From Hydnum rufescens UP504 (Eukaryota > Basidiomycota > Agaricomycetes > Cantharellales > Hydnaceae): a DNA stretch of 64,000 bases. The notes beneath the pieces are model-generated. The model was given only the letters and a program-made list of their open reading frames with translations. It made no database searches and had not been told where the DNA came from. Position 1 is the first letter of the stretch. Every line of letters begins with the position of its first letter. Of this stretch, positions 23,111-35,100 are shown one piece after another. The position numbers and the translations under genes are program-made. The stretch spans positions 214,791-278,790 of the forward strand of contig MU128965.1 in the NCBI GenBank assembly GCA_014904985.1. The letters are read 5' to 3'.

Positions 23111-23260
23111 ATGGGTAACATCTGCATCAGTAAGCTGGTATCTCGATTCCTTACCCCATCCCCTCTTATATCCGTCCTCAGCTACAGGCCGTGGAGGGGC
23201 TGGCGTCGAGGAAGGAATCGGTGCCAGATGGCGAGGTTGTTGAGCCAGATGGTGAGTCCT
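23111..23260 (+). pseudogene. Relic of NACHT exons 1 and 2
   Basis: ATGGGTAACATCTGCATCA followed by GTAAGC matches exon 1 of the intact NACHT gene at 44132. After an intron ending in CTCAG, the next segment reads TGRGGAGVEEGIGARW, the glycine-rich exon 2. The NACHT core that should follow is absent. Instead, about 320 bp downstream another complete first exon begins at 23581. It is therefore a truncated 5' end left by duplication or unequal exchange. Confidence 0.65.
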
Positions 23261-23580
23261 GTGCAGCAGAAATCCCTCCTAGCAGATGATAGATGATGCT
23301 CACAACTCCCTCAGAGACTTCGATGCCTCCCTCAAGGGGACCAAGTTATGGAAGATCGCTGGAGAGGGGGAGGAGAGAGAATGGCTAGCCAAGGCGCAGT
23401 CCATTCTGGTCACAAGACCTCGCAATTTGCCGGGATCTCAGATATCGTCTATTGTTGTCTCAGTCAGATCAGAGGGCGAGACTGATCGATTTCATAGCAC
23501 CCTCTGCTTAAGTTTGACCCAACTCTCACCGACGACTGTTTGACCGGTCAAAGAGGACCTTCCTCCATCTCGTATTTACC

Positions 23581-26500
23581 ATGTCAAATAACATCTCTAT
23601 AGGTTAGTTCACCTTTCGATTCCCTGCTACCGATCTCACACCTTTTCTTCCTAGTCACTGGTAGTGGCGGTGCCGGGTTGCTCAGGGTGTCGGTATTGGC
23701 GGGAATGCGGGGGATGCTTACATCAATGTTACCAATATCTGTCAGTATCCTCCCCGGTAGCGCTTCCCTAGCTTCCTTACCCATATCATGTTTTTCCAGA
23801 TGACCAGGGGTCTTTTTCCCATGCACTTCTCATGTCCCTTCCTCGAGCGGACTATGCGAGTCACGACTCCGGCCGTAAGGACGCCCCCTTGTCATGCCTC
23901 CAGGGTACTCGCGTCCGTATATTAGATGAGGTGACATCATGGTTAGAGAGCGGCAATGGAGAAAGGCCGCCCATATACTGGCTTATGGGTCTTGCCGGAA
24001 TCGGAAAATCAACGATCGCAAAAACGATTGCTGATCGAGCACAGCAGAAGAAGATGCTCGGCGCGAGTTTCTTCTTTTATAGAAATGATGGGCCTTTATA
24101 CGATCCACGGCTCGTTTTCCCGACAATTGCCTTTCAACTTGCTCACTCAGACGATGCATTCAAAAAGGTTATCCTCGACGCTGTGCACGAAGACATGACA
24201 GTTGGACACAAAAAGCTGCTGCTTCAACTCCAGGGATTGATCTTAAACCCCCTCCTCAGGATCGATTCGAATCGGTCCCCGTTGCTCATCGTTCTCGATG
24301 CCCTCGATGAATGTGAGGAAGACGGTGCTGTGGAAATTCTACGGCTTCTGTTTTCGCTCGCCACCCGAATACCATTTCTCCGGATCTTAATCACAAGTCG
24401 ACCGGAGCCCCACATATCCTCGGTGTTCGACGAAGAGTTGAACCACGCAAGGACGGTTCTTCATGATATTGAAACCTCCGTTATTCAGCAGGACATTCGC
24501 CTTTATCTCAACACTGAATTGGCCAAGATTCCCCATAAGCTTCGTCTTCGTTTGGACGCCACTTGGGCCTCGGAAGATGAGATAAATATGCTGGTGGAGA
24601 AGTCGGGGAAGCTCTTCATTTATGCGGCCACATCGATTCGTTTCATTAGCGACAATCGTGTCCGAAACCCTCGTCGACATCTGCACCTTATACTCAACTC
24701 GCAGAATGCACAGGAGGTAGGGGTGACACCCTATACGCAGCTGGATAATCTTTACATGGCGGTGCTCCGGAACTCCCTTTCCGATTCTAATCGTTGGGAC
24801 GTCCTGGAGCGATTTCAAATCGTTGTTGGAAGCATCGTTTTGCTGCGTGAACCTCTCCCGTTGCGCTCGTTGGCACAGTTCATTCCGTACGAGATGGAGG
24901 ACATTGATACTGCCCTGTACCATCTCCGGTCCATCATTATTCCCCCGTCGAAAGAGGATGAGACCCCTCGAGTCCATCACCCATCATTTCGCGACTTTAT
25001 TATGGATGCTTCGCGGTGCTCTGATCCAGGCTTCGTCATCGTCGCAGTGCCAGAGCAGGAACGGCGGCACGCGATTCGATGCTTGGAACTATTGGGGAGA
25101 TTCCTCAAACGGAATGTAGCAGGCATCTCGGACCCATCGCTTCTGAACAGCGAGGTTGATGGTTTGAAGGGAAAGTGAGAGATGCCTTATCGCCTGAGGT
25201 GCGGTATGCGTGCCGGTACTGGGCGACACATCTATCGTGTGTGGAGTTGGGAGACGAAATGATAGTGGAAGCGCTGAAGAGGTTTTCGACGCAGTCGATT
25301 TTATGGTGGTTTGAGGCAATGAGCCTAATCGGCAGTGTCTCTACTGCCGGAAGTTCTGTACGGGAGGCACACCGCTGGGCGGTAAGTGGATTTAATTGTT
25401 CACCATTGAATGACCTGCTGATTAGACAATGCCCCCTATGACAGATGAAGTCAAAATGCGAGTTGGCAGTTGTTACCATGCTGGCTGACGCACACCGATT
25501 TGTTCTCGCTCACGGCGAGGTGATAAGATCGAGTGCCCTGCATGTATATGAATCTGCTCTACCATTCACTCCTCATGACACTGCGTTGTACAAAGCATAT
25601 AGCAAAGAAGCAAACCACTCCCTCCGTGTGCTTCGGGGTCTGGAGTCCCATTGGCCCCAGACTTTGAGCAGTTTACTCGGCCATTCTCGCTCGGTTTCAT
25701 GCATTGCATATTCGTCGGATGGGTCGCAACTGGCCTCGGGCTCCTGGGATTGTACTGTGCGATTGTGGGATGCAATTTCTGGCGCGCCCATTGCAACACT
25801 GAAAGGTCATTCTTGGGACATTACATGTATTGCATTTTCACTGCATGGTTTACGACTGGCTTCGGGCTCCGGGATGATACTGTGCGATTATGGGATCCCA
25901 TGTCCTGTGTACCCATTGCCACACTGGAAGGCCATTCTGCAGAGGTTACATGTATTGCATTTTCCCCAGATGGTTTGCAACTGGCTTCTGGCTCCAGGGA
26001 TGTGACTGTGCAATTGTGGGATGGCATGTCTGGGGCACCTATTACAATACTAGCAGGCCATTCTGCAGAGGTTACATGTGTTGCCTTCTCACAGGATGGT
26101 TTGTGCCTGGCTTCAGGCTCCAGGGATGAGACTGTGAGATTGTGGGATCCAGTGTCTGGAACCCCTGTTACAACATTGGAAGGCCATTTTCTGCATGTTT
26201 CATGTATTGCATTCTCTCCAGATGGCTTGCAGCTTGCTTCAGGCTCCTGGGACTCCACAGCACGATTATGGGATGCTGCATCTGGTGCATGTATTGCAAT
26301 TCTAGCAGGCCATTTTGATCCAGTTCTATCTGTTGCATTCTCACCAAATGGTTTGCAGCTGGTTTCAGGCTCCATGGATGGCACTGCACAATTGTGGGAC
26401 CCTCTGTCTGGTACCCTCATTTCAACACTGGAAGGTCATCCTGGGGGGTTATGTGCATTGCATTTTCACCAGATGGTTTGCAAATGGCTTCAGGCTCTGA

Positions 26501-27558
26501 AGATGATGGCATCATTCAATTGTGGGATCCAATGTCCAGTAGGCTGATTGCAAAGCTGGAAGGGCATTCCCTGGGGGTTGTGTCTATTGCATTTTCACCA
26601 GATGGCTTGCAACTTGCTTCAGGCTCCAGGGATCAAACTGTGCGATTGTGGGACCCTATGTCCTGTGAACCCATCACACCAGAAGGCCATTCTGTGGGTG
26701 TTGCAGCCATTGCATTTTCACCAGATGGTTTGCAACTGGCTTCAAGCTCCTGGGATGGCACTATGCAATTGTGGGATGCCATGTCTGGTGCACCCATGAC
26801 AAAATTAGAAAGCAAGGGGTTACATCTATTGCTTTTTCACCTGATGGGTTGCAACTAGCCTCAGGTTCCTCAGATGGCACTTTGCAATTTTGGGATTTCA
26901 CATCTTGCACCCCCATCAGAACACTAGAAGGACATTTTCAGCAGATTTCATCTATCACATTTTCTCCAGATGGTTTGCAAGTGGCTTCAGGCTGCTGGGA
27001 TGGCACAATCCAATTGTGGCATGCCATGTCTGGTGCACCCATTGCAAAATTAGAAGGTCATTCTGCAGACATTACATCTATTACATTTTCACTGGATGGT
27101 TTACAACTGGCTTCAGGCTGCTGGGATGGCACAGTGCAATTATGGGATACTCTGTCTGGTACCTCCATCATAACACTCAAGGGCCATTCTTCAGGAGTCA
27201 TGTCTGTTATGTTTTCACCAGATGGCTTGCAAGTGGCTGCAGCTTTTGCAGATGACACTTTTCTATTTTGGCATGCCAAATCTAGCATACCCTTTGGACC
27301 AGGCAATCTTGGGATGGTTGCAATTCCATTTTTGCCGCATCCCATTTGGTCTCTCAATGATCAGTGGATACAAGTGCTCACCCTCCAGAATATCGTCCTA
27401 GACGCATTTGCCGTATTCCCTCACTTTATTCCCTAAGCCTTCCTATTGCAGTCCCTCATCTACCAACTATTTCTCGGATTGCAATTGGCTGTAGGGACGG
27501 TCGTGTTGTGATTCTGGATATTCAATTGCCATACCTAGCTGTGGGCTCTTCAATTTAA
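23581..27558 (+). pseudogene. NACHT-WD40 NLR-like gene with six frameshifts
   Basis: Exon 1 (23581-23602, MSNNISI), glycine-rich exon 2 (23655-23740), a NACHT exon from 23800, a linker exon from 25445 (MKSKCELAVVTMLADAHRF) and a WD40 array to 27558. NACHT motifs are GLAGIGKSTIAKT (Walker A), LLIVLDALDECEE (Walker B) and RILITSRPEPHIS (sensor). Fungal NACHT-WD40 proteins of the STAND class act as NTP-driven switches in non-self recognition and regulated cell death. Single-base shifts near 23675, 25161, 25871, 26445, 26816 and 27378 break it. Three of these (23675, 26445, 26816) lie in G runs, so either recent decay or consensus error is possible. Apart from the shifts, no premature stop lies in the core. 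Confidence 0.85.
25672..27290 (+). repeat. 13 tandem WD40 repeats of about 126 bp
   Basis: Units of 42 residues start with a Gly-His pair (GHS or GHF) and end in QLWD or RLWD plus a short loop, for example EGHSAEVTCIAFSPDGLQLA. Starts are near 25678, 25804, 25930, 26056, 26182, 26308 and 26434, and continue at about 126 bp spacing to 27290. Several neighbouring units are nearly identical at DNA level (25930 and 26056 share a long identical stretch). Such high internal similarity is known from fungal HET-E/HNWD-type repeats that evolve by repeat exchange. Thirteen units would make about two seven-bladed propellers. Confidence 0.85.
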
Positions 27559-28447
27559 TGTACTGGTGAAGGGATACTTCTCATGTGGATCTTTGCTGCA
27601 AAATTTGAGGCCCGCTATGGCCGAGGGAACAGATGGCTGTTGTGAAATGCGTATCTAAATGGCATTGCGCCAATTCCTCAACACTGACTAACACAATACG
27701 GGTCAACCTCCCACAATGATTGCTTGATTCACCACAAGTACAAATCTGCGTTCTGACCAAGATAACTTCGGATTAAGAACACTGGAAGACCCATTGGGTA
27801 TTGCTTTACGAAATCGAAAAGCTCCGAGGGCAACTTTTGATTACCTGAAGGAGAGCGCGGTGGGGGTGGGGAGGAAGGCAAGGGCGACGACCGCAGTACA
27901 TAACCATGCGGACTCGAGGAACGGGATGGAAGAGGAAGAGGAAAGGCAGGGAGGCAGTGGGGTGGAGGGAAGGAAGGCTTTGCTGCGGGAAGGATGAGAT
28001 AGTAGGAATGCATAGAAGTAATGCCCATCCCGGTAGAGATCATGAAGGGGAATGATCGATGGATGCCCGTGATGAATCGCCCCTGCTCGCCAAACCCAGT
28101 TTCCTTGATGAGGCTCGATACGGGGATGCTGAGGCAAAGATACATCCCTCACAGTGGGAGCTGTGAGAAAGGGATTGGGTGAGTCACCCAAAGACTCAGA
28201 AGGACAGCCTTCAACCGTAGAAAAGGAGGAAACGGAGGATGCAGCACTTCGCGAAACCGTGGTGGCAGAATGTTTGGTCGAACCGGAAGACGAAGGCCGA
28301 TTCGATGTCTGCTACAGAGGGGATGGTCGCACCTTGGACTCGTGGACAGAAAGGTGGAATTAGAGAATCAATCGATTATCCAACGTCTATTAGGAGTGCC
28401 ATCCTGACCCAGTTCGTGGTAAGTTCATCTTAATTTCTACACAGCTG
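27559..28447. other. Intergenic; right part is a NACHT 5'-flank repeat
   Basis: From about 27840 to 28200 there is no recognisable feature. From about 28270 to 28447 the sequence resembles 22950-23000 and 43970-44090, the flank preceding other NACHT copies. It ends in ACAGCTG at 28441-28447, which is the left breakpoint of the inversion described next. Confidence 0.6.
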
Positions 28448-29152
28448 AAGTCGGAGAATTTCAGCAGTACCGCCGTCCGTGCATTCATCGAGAGCATCAA
28501 GGATGATAAGCATCGGCCGCCGATTCGGATTGACCTTAAGCAGAGGCAGCAGTTTATTCTCCCCGAGTGTCTGACTGTTCTTCAGACCTCTCAGAATAAC
28601 CATTGTGAATGCGTCGTGTGATTGAGCGAGTTGGAACACGAGTGTCGGGAAGACAAGTTGCGGATTCCGTAGAGGTTGATCACCCTCGAGAAAAGAAGAA
28701 ACTCGCGTCGAGCATCCCCCTCCTCTCTGCTCGATCAGACACCGTTTTCGCAATCGTTGACTTGCCAGGTCCGGCGAGCCAGTACATCGGCCGTCCTTTT
28801 CCCTCGACACCCTCGAGACGTGACGACAGGGCGTGCTTACGGCCAGAACCGTGGCTCGCATACTCCGCTCGAGGAAGAGATCTGAGAAGGCCAGGAACGG
28901 AAGAGCCCCGGCCATCTGGAAAACCATAGTATGAGTAATCTGGAGAAGGGATGGTGGAGGGGATATGACATCCCCTCCCCTCCCACCTATTCCTTCCGCG
29001 ACACCAGGGCCTCTACGGCCCGTAGCTAAGGAGGATGGATATAAGAGTGGATAGGGTAAGGAATCGAGACTCCAGCTTACTGATACAGGTGCTACCCATG
29101 AGCGATCGATGAGCTTCATCTTCGTCGACCAGTTTGATAATTGCTATTGGGA
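28448..29152 (-). pseudogene. Inverted N-terminal half of a NACHT gene
   Basis: The minus strand holds exon 1 (ATG at 29099), the glycine-rich exon (GPGVAEGIGGRGGDV), then the NACHT core through Walker B (LIILDALDECTDGGTAEILR) up to 28448. Walker A is degraded (SREKDGRCTGSPDLASQRLR), reading like the expected segment through frameshifts. The sequence stops exactly at EILRL, and the continuation of the same protein starts on the plus strand at 29153. The segment is the 5' half of that gene, flipped in place. It is not functional. Confidence 0.85.
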
Positions 29153-30411
29153 CTGTTTTCGCTTGCCACCCAAATACCCTTCCTCCACGTCCTAATCATA
29201 AGCCGACCGGAGCCTCGTATATCCTTGGCATTCGAGGAGTTGAACCACGCAAAGACTGTTCATCATGATATTGAAAGCTCCGTCATTCAAGGGGATATTC
29301 GCCTTTACCTCCAGATCGAATTGGCCAACATTCCTTGCACCCTCCATCTTCGTATGCGTGCCAATTGGGTATCCAAAGACGACATACATTCGCTACTAGA
29401 GAAGTCGAGGAAGTTCTCTGTTGATGCGGCCAGGTCGATCCGTTGTAATAGAGATAATCGCGTCCGAAATCCTCGTCGACAGCTGCGCCGTATACTTCCA
29501 AAATGTCCCGGAGGCAGGAGCAGCACCATATATGCAGCTTGCAGCTAGACAAACTTTACGTGGGCATGCTCCGTAACTCCCTTTCCGATTCTAACCGTGG
29601 AGATATCCTGAAATGGTTTCAATTGATTGTCGGGAACCTCACCGTTCGTTGGCAAAGTTTATCCCGCACGAAACGGGTGGGATTGATGCTGCTTTCTATC
29701 ACCTCCGGTCGATCATCACTCCCCCTTCGAAAGAGGATGAAGTCCCTATCTATCATCCATCGTTTCGCGACTTTATTATGGATTCTTCGCGATGCTCTGA
29801 TCCAGGGTTCGTCACCGTGGCAGTGCCAGAGCAGGAACAACGGCACGCGATCCATTGCTTGAAATTGTTGGCAACATTCCTCAAACAGGATATTGCTGGC
29901 ATCTCGAACCCATTGCTTCTGAACAAGTCGACTGATTTGATGAGAAAGTGAGAGATTTATCCGACGAGGTGCGGGGTGTATGTCGATACTGGGTTACGCA
30001 TCTATCATGTGTGGAGTTGGGGGATGAAGTGGCAGTGGGGGCGCTGAAGAGGTTTGCGAAGCAGTCAATTTTATGGTGGCAACGAGCCTAATCGGAAATT
30101 CTCCGCTCTGCTGTCAGTTCTGTGCGGTAAGCGGTAAGCGGATTTTAATTTTCACCGCTGGATGACCTCCTGATTGGATGTGACTCTTATGACAGAGGAA
30201 GTCGAAATATGAGCTGGGGCTTGTTACGATTCTGGCCGAAGCACATTGGTTCGTTCTTGTTCACGGCGAAGTCATAAGAGCGAGTGCGCTGCATGTATAT
30301 GAATCCGAATTGCCATTCACGCCCCATGAGACCACGTTGTACAAAACGTATTGCAAAGAGGTAAGACACATAGGGTTGGCATTGCTGGAAGGCGCCGACG
30401 AAGTCGACTGA
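29153..30411 (+). pseudogene. C-terminal half of the inverted NACHT gene, no WD40
   Basis: The plus strand continues the family with FSLATQIPFLHVLIISRPEP, ELNHAKTVHHDIESSVIQGD, a helical domain (SVDAARSIRCNRDNR), YHPSFRDFIMDSSRCSDPGF, and then the linker exon after an intron (AEAHWFVLVHGEVIRASALH). In the other copies WD40 repeats follow; here the linker reads KEVRHIGLALLEGADEVD and stops at 30411. Frameshifts occur near 29515, 29640 and 29935. The C-terminal truncation lies at the junction where the WD40 domain would start. Confidence 0.82.
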
Positions 30412-30601
30412 GATATCTAGAAGTTCGCCCACTAAGAGAGGTCTAAAGGCCTGAAGTGCGAATGCGCGTGAATACTCCTATCCTCTATCGCACTGCAACA
30501 GTTCGTTATCACGGGATTCTTGACGTCGTCTGTAAGGACTGGAGCAAAATACAATGAGCACGGAGAAATCATTCGGATATGCATCGCTAGTGTGTACCTT
30601 A

Positions 30602-31975
30602 TCATTCCGACAACCAGAAGGCTGGTGGAATGCGATAATCCAACATAACTGGAAGGGATGCAAGATGGCCGGCGTTATATCGACCACCCACACTAGTGCT
30701 CAGGGCGGCACCAAACCGCATCGCAGACTCGATCGCGGCAGTCTGTGAGCGGATGGCGCTAGGAAGCTGGGCCCCAAATGCCTCCCAGAAAGCGTCCGCA
30801 ATCTGAAGAGCGTTCTCATGCAGAACATAGTGATCGTCCCTCCCATTTCCCATCAACCAAAAGATCGCCGGGGTTTCCCAACCAAGGGGCCAATGAGAAA
30901 TATATTCCCAATCAACAAGACCAGCAGAAACGCCTTTGTTGACGATAATGTTGGTGGGGCTGACGTCGTCGTTGCTGATAGCGAGGGGCAGGTCATCCAA
31001 GGCACCGCCAAGCAAGACATCGAGAAGTTGGCGATAGTGTGCCCGGTGTATATTCACCAGTTGATCCTCGCTGTCTACAGCAGCACGAATGTGTTCCTGG
31101 GCAATTTCGAGCCATGCATGGTTTTCAGCGGTTCGGGATCCTGGGATGTAGCACTTCCCAAGAAGCTGTCCCACACTCGCAGCGACGCTCGGGAGGAGGG
31201 AAATGAATCCAGGAGTCTTGACCAACCTGTTGAAGGGTTCGCCAGGAAGTCGCGTCATTTTATAAACCAAAACTGAGTCGTTCTGGATTTTTTTAACGAG
31301 GTGGATCTCGGGAACCAGGGACCCAAGCCGTGCGCGTGCAGAAGAGACTATAGCCGAGTCTAGAGGACGGCTAGCTGGGCGAAATTGAATAACGACGGAG
31401 GAGTTGTCTGGGAAAGTGACAAAGTAGGTTGTGCTCGAGAATCCTTGCTGGTAGCCAATCAAAATCAGTGACAGAATGTAGACGTGCCGGCAAGGACACG
31501 GAGCCACATGGTAGAGCGTCGACTGAACAGAAGGGTCGCATGACTCCAGAATCGTGCCCCTCCCAGTACGTCTTCCTTGCTGGGCCGTCCCACGGTACAC
31601 CCGACGAACGGTCTCGATCATGACTGTCTCCCTATCGTTCGAGGGAACCGTGGGCCGTGCACTCAAGAGATATCGGCGGGGATTCCATATTTCCCCTTTG
31701 ACGTGTTCTGGAAGTGAGCGATGGGGAACAGGTTGTGTGGTAACGGCTCGTGGATGACGGTTCTGCGACTTGTCACTAAAGCGTTCACACGGAGAATGCG
31801 ATGTTTCCATCCATGAGTCTACACATTCGCTCCACTCCCTTTCGAGTTTGCCACATGTCGACATGCCATAACGTATTACACATGAATAGCAACACGAAAG
31901 CTGAGAGAACGAGGATGTGAGTCTTTGAGAAAAGATAACCAGGCACTCCGTTGGAAAGGATATGCGCAATTCCAC
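30602..31975 (-). CDS. APH-like phosphotransferase gene, minus strand
   Basis: One open frame of 457 codons. The C-terminal ~270 residues are an aminoglycoside-phosphotransferase/choline-kinase-like domain: QQGFSSTTYFVTFPDNSSVV (nucleotide loop), VPEIHLVKKIQNDSVLVYKM, LAISNDDVSPTNIIV (catalytic loop) and GLVDWEYISHWPLGWETPA (metal-binding Asp). The usual catalytic-loop His is Asn here (SNDD rather than HGD). The first ~185 residues are unrelated and come from a sequence repeated at 36880-37420 and 42450-42990. An AG directly before CAAGGATTC near 31445 suggests an intron or an exon boundary between the two parts, so the true gene may start nearer the kinase. Fungal members mostly lack known substrates. 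Confidence 0.6.
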   Translation of the reverse strand: MELRISFPTECLVIFSQRLTSSFSQLSCCYSCVIRYGMSTCGKLEREWSECVDSWMETSHSPCERFSDKSQNRHPRAVTTQPVPHRSLPEHVKGEIWNPRRYLLSARPTVPSNDRETVMIETVRRVYRGTAQQGRRTGRGTILESCDPSVQSTLYHVAPCPCRHVYILSLILIGYQQGFSSTTYFVTFPDNSSVVIQFRPASRPLDSAIVSSARARLGSLVPEIHLVKKIQNDSVLVYKMTRLPGEPFNRLVKTPGFISLLPSVAASVGQLLGKCYIPGSRTAENHAWLEIAQEHIRAAVDSEDQLVNIHRAHYRQLLDVLLGGALDDLPLAISNDDVSPTNIIVNKGVSAGLVDWEYISHWPLGWETPAIFWLMGNGRDDHYVLHENALQIADAFWEAFGAQLPSAIRSQTAAIESAMRFGAALSTSVGGRYNAGHLASLPVMLDYRIPPAFWLSE

Positions 31976-32139
31976 TTCTTCCAGAATTATCCCGCAGCCC
32001 GTCTGTCAAATTGTGTCAATAAAGATCAACCGCGAGACCGACCGATTTGAGGGCCGTCTCGGCTGAAGTTCAACCCGCCCCCCATAGACGTCGATCCTTA
32101 ACCGATCAACGGGGACTTTTCCCCATCTCGCTACTTGTC

Positions 32140-35100
32140 ATGTTCCATCACATCTCCATCAGTGAGTTTGTGCTTCGATTCCTTACTACCGATCTTACAT
32201 TTCTTCTCCCCAGTCACTAGCCGTGGGGGGGCTGGATCTGCCGGTATTCATGGGGGCGTGGGAGGGAAGGGAGGAGGGGATGTCCACAATAGCTGTGCGT
32301 CCTCTCCAACTTCTCTACTTTCCTTCCCCATACTATGCTTTTCTAGACAGCCAGGGCCCTTCGTCTCATGCGCTTCTCGGGTCTCTTCCTCGAGCGTACT
32401 ATGCGAGCCACAACTCCAGCCGTAATGACGCCCCTTGTCGTGTCTCCAGGGTACTCGCGTCCGTATATTGGATGAGGTGACGTCATGGTTGGAGAGTGCT
32501 AATGGGGAACGGCCGCCTATATACTGGCTTAACGGTCTCGCCGGAATCGGAAAGTCAACCATCGCAAAAACGATTGCTGATCGAGCAGAGGAGAGCAGGC
32601 TGCTCGGCGCGAGTTTCTTCTTTTCTCGACACGATGGCCTTTTATGCGATCCACAGTTCGTCTTCCCGACAATTGCTTTTCAACTCGCTCACTCAGACAA
32701 TGCATTCCAAGAGGTTATCCTGGACGCCGTGCGGGACGACATGACAGTTGGGCACAAAAAGCTACTGCCTCAACTCCAGGGATTGATCTTAAACCCTCTC
32801 CTCCGGATCGATCCGAACCGGTTGCCGGTACTCATCATCCTCGATGCCCTGGATGAATGTGAGGAAAACAGTGCTGTGGAAATTCTACAACTTTTGTTTT
32901 CGCTCGTCACCCAAATACCATTTCTCCGGATCTTAGTCACGAGTCGACCGGAGCCTCATATATCCTCAATGTTCTACCAGGCTTCGAACTACGTAAAAAC
33001 AGTTCTTGATGATGTCGAAGCCTCAATTATTCAACAAGACATCCTCCTTTACCTCCGCACTGAATTGGCCAAGATTCCTCGCAAACTGCGTCTTCGTATG
33101 GATGCTAATTGGGCATCGAGAGACGAGATAAATTCGCTGGTCGAAAAGTCAGGGAAGCTCTTCGTTTATGCCGCCACATCGATTCGTTTCATTGGTGACG
33201 GCCATGTGCGAGACCCTCGTCTACAGCTACAAGTTATACTTGGCACCCAAACTGCCCGGGAAGTAGGTGCCTCTCCGTACAAGTGGGTGGATGATCTTTA
33301 TATGGCCGTGATCCGCAAATCCCTTTCCGATTCCAATCGTACCGCCGTCGTTGAGCGCTTTCAGGTCGTCGTTGGGAGCATCGTTTTGCTGCGCGAGCCT
33401 CTCCCACTGCACCCCTTCTCGCGGTTTGTGCGGTGTGAAATGAAGGACATCGATGCGGTCCTGTGGGATTTCGGCTCGGTTGTTATCCCCCCATCAAACG
33501 AGGACGGCGTCCTTCGTATTTATCATCCTTCGTTTCGGGACTTCATCATGGATGCATCACGGTGTTCTGATCCTGACTTTGTGATTATTCCGATCCCAAA
33601 CCAGGAACGACGACATGCCATTCGATGCTTCGATCTGTTGACGAGATTCCTGAAACGGGATATAGCAGGACTATCGGATCCCTCGCTCCTGAACAAGGAG
33701 GTGGATGGGTTTGAAGAGAAAGTGAGAGAAGCGGTATCGCCTGAGGTGCAGTATGCATGTCGATATTGGGCATCGCATCTGGCGTGTGTGCAGTTGGGAG
33801 ATGAGATGGTGGAGAAAGAACTGGGAAGTTCTCGATGCGGTCCCTTTTATGGTGGTTCGAGGCGATGAGCCTAATCGGCAGTGTCTCCAATGCTGTAAAC
33901 TCGATACGGGAAGCGCACCGCTGGGCAGTCAGTGTATTCCATTGTTTATCGTTGGATAACCTGCTCATTGGACAATGACTGTAATTGCAGACAACGTCGA
34001 AATGCGAGTTAAATCTGGTTGCGCTACTGGCGGACGCCCACCAGCTCCTTCTTGATCACGGCGAGGTGATCAGAGCGAGTGCGCTGCATGTGTATGAGTC
34101 CGCTCTGCCACTTACACCGCGTAACACTGTGTTGTCCAGAGTATATTGCAATGAAACAAGGTATTCAATCCGTAGGGTGCAGGGGGGTGAGTTTGAATCG
34201 CTACGCAGCTTGAGCAGTTCACTCGGTCATTCTGAACCCGTCACGTCCGAGCCAGAAGCGGAGTTTATATCTGTACGTTACGGTCCAACTGTTCATGTTT
34301 CCTGATTCCTGTTAAATGGTCTTGGTTAGATGTCTTCTAATTTTGAGCCCGATGAAGACTTCATCCTTGTACGTTAGCGTGCTATTGCCAAGCTTCTTGG
34401 CTTCTGTTAACTGGTCTTGGACAGGGATCCTCTGACTCTGAAGCCAATGACACAGCCCCACGCTCTGAAATCTCCACGGTTCCATCTGAAAGCTCCAGTG
34501 TTGTTTATGGTCAAGAATCATTCTCAACATTTTCCACCAAGGTCGAGGCGTTAACCATAGCCCTCTTTCCCTTTGCACAAATTCTCGACATCGAAAGGAT
34601 GACAGGGGGTGGATACAACCGAATTATTGGCGTCCACCTTTCTAATCATGAACGCTATGTTCTCCGCATCCCTCGCCTGCATCCTAGTTTCGACGAATTG
34701 AGCAATCAGGTGGCCGTTCTCCGGTATATCAAAGAGCACTCGACTGTACAAGTTCCATCCGTCGTGCGTTTTGACACTACCAACCAAAATCCGCTGGGTT
34801 GGTCTTATGCCTTACAATGCCGAATTGAGGGTCTTCCGTTGTCTGACTACATGCCTGACCTCGTGTCGGGTGACTGGAAGAGTCTCACGGATCAAGTTGC
34901 ATATGTGACGAGTCAAATCTGCTCCTTAACTTTTCCCTCCATCGGGATTCTGCGCGCTGAAGCACCCGGCGACGTAAGTGCCCTTCGCTTCGGCCTTCCT
35001 CCTCAATTCCGAGAACCAGATTATGATACCCCTGCGTCTCCTTTTGACAACACACTCGCTTACCTCAAACAATGCTTCGATATCCATATCGATAATTCAC

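Noticed and set aside
25821..26420. Long minus-strand open frame opposite the WD40 array
   Set aside because: It mirrors the repeat unit of the plus-strand gene and has no independent signature.
28430..29119. Single 229-residue minus-strand gene
   Set aside because: It is the inverted 5' half of a NACHT gene read through an intron, not an independent gene.
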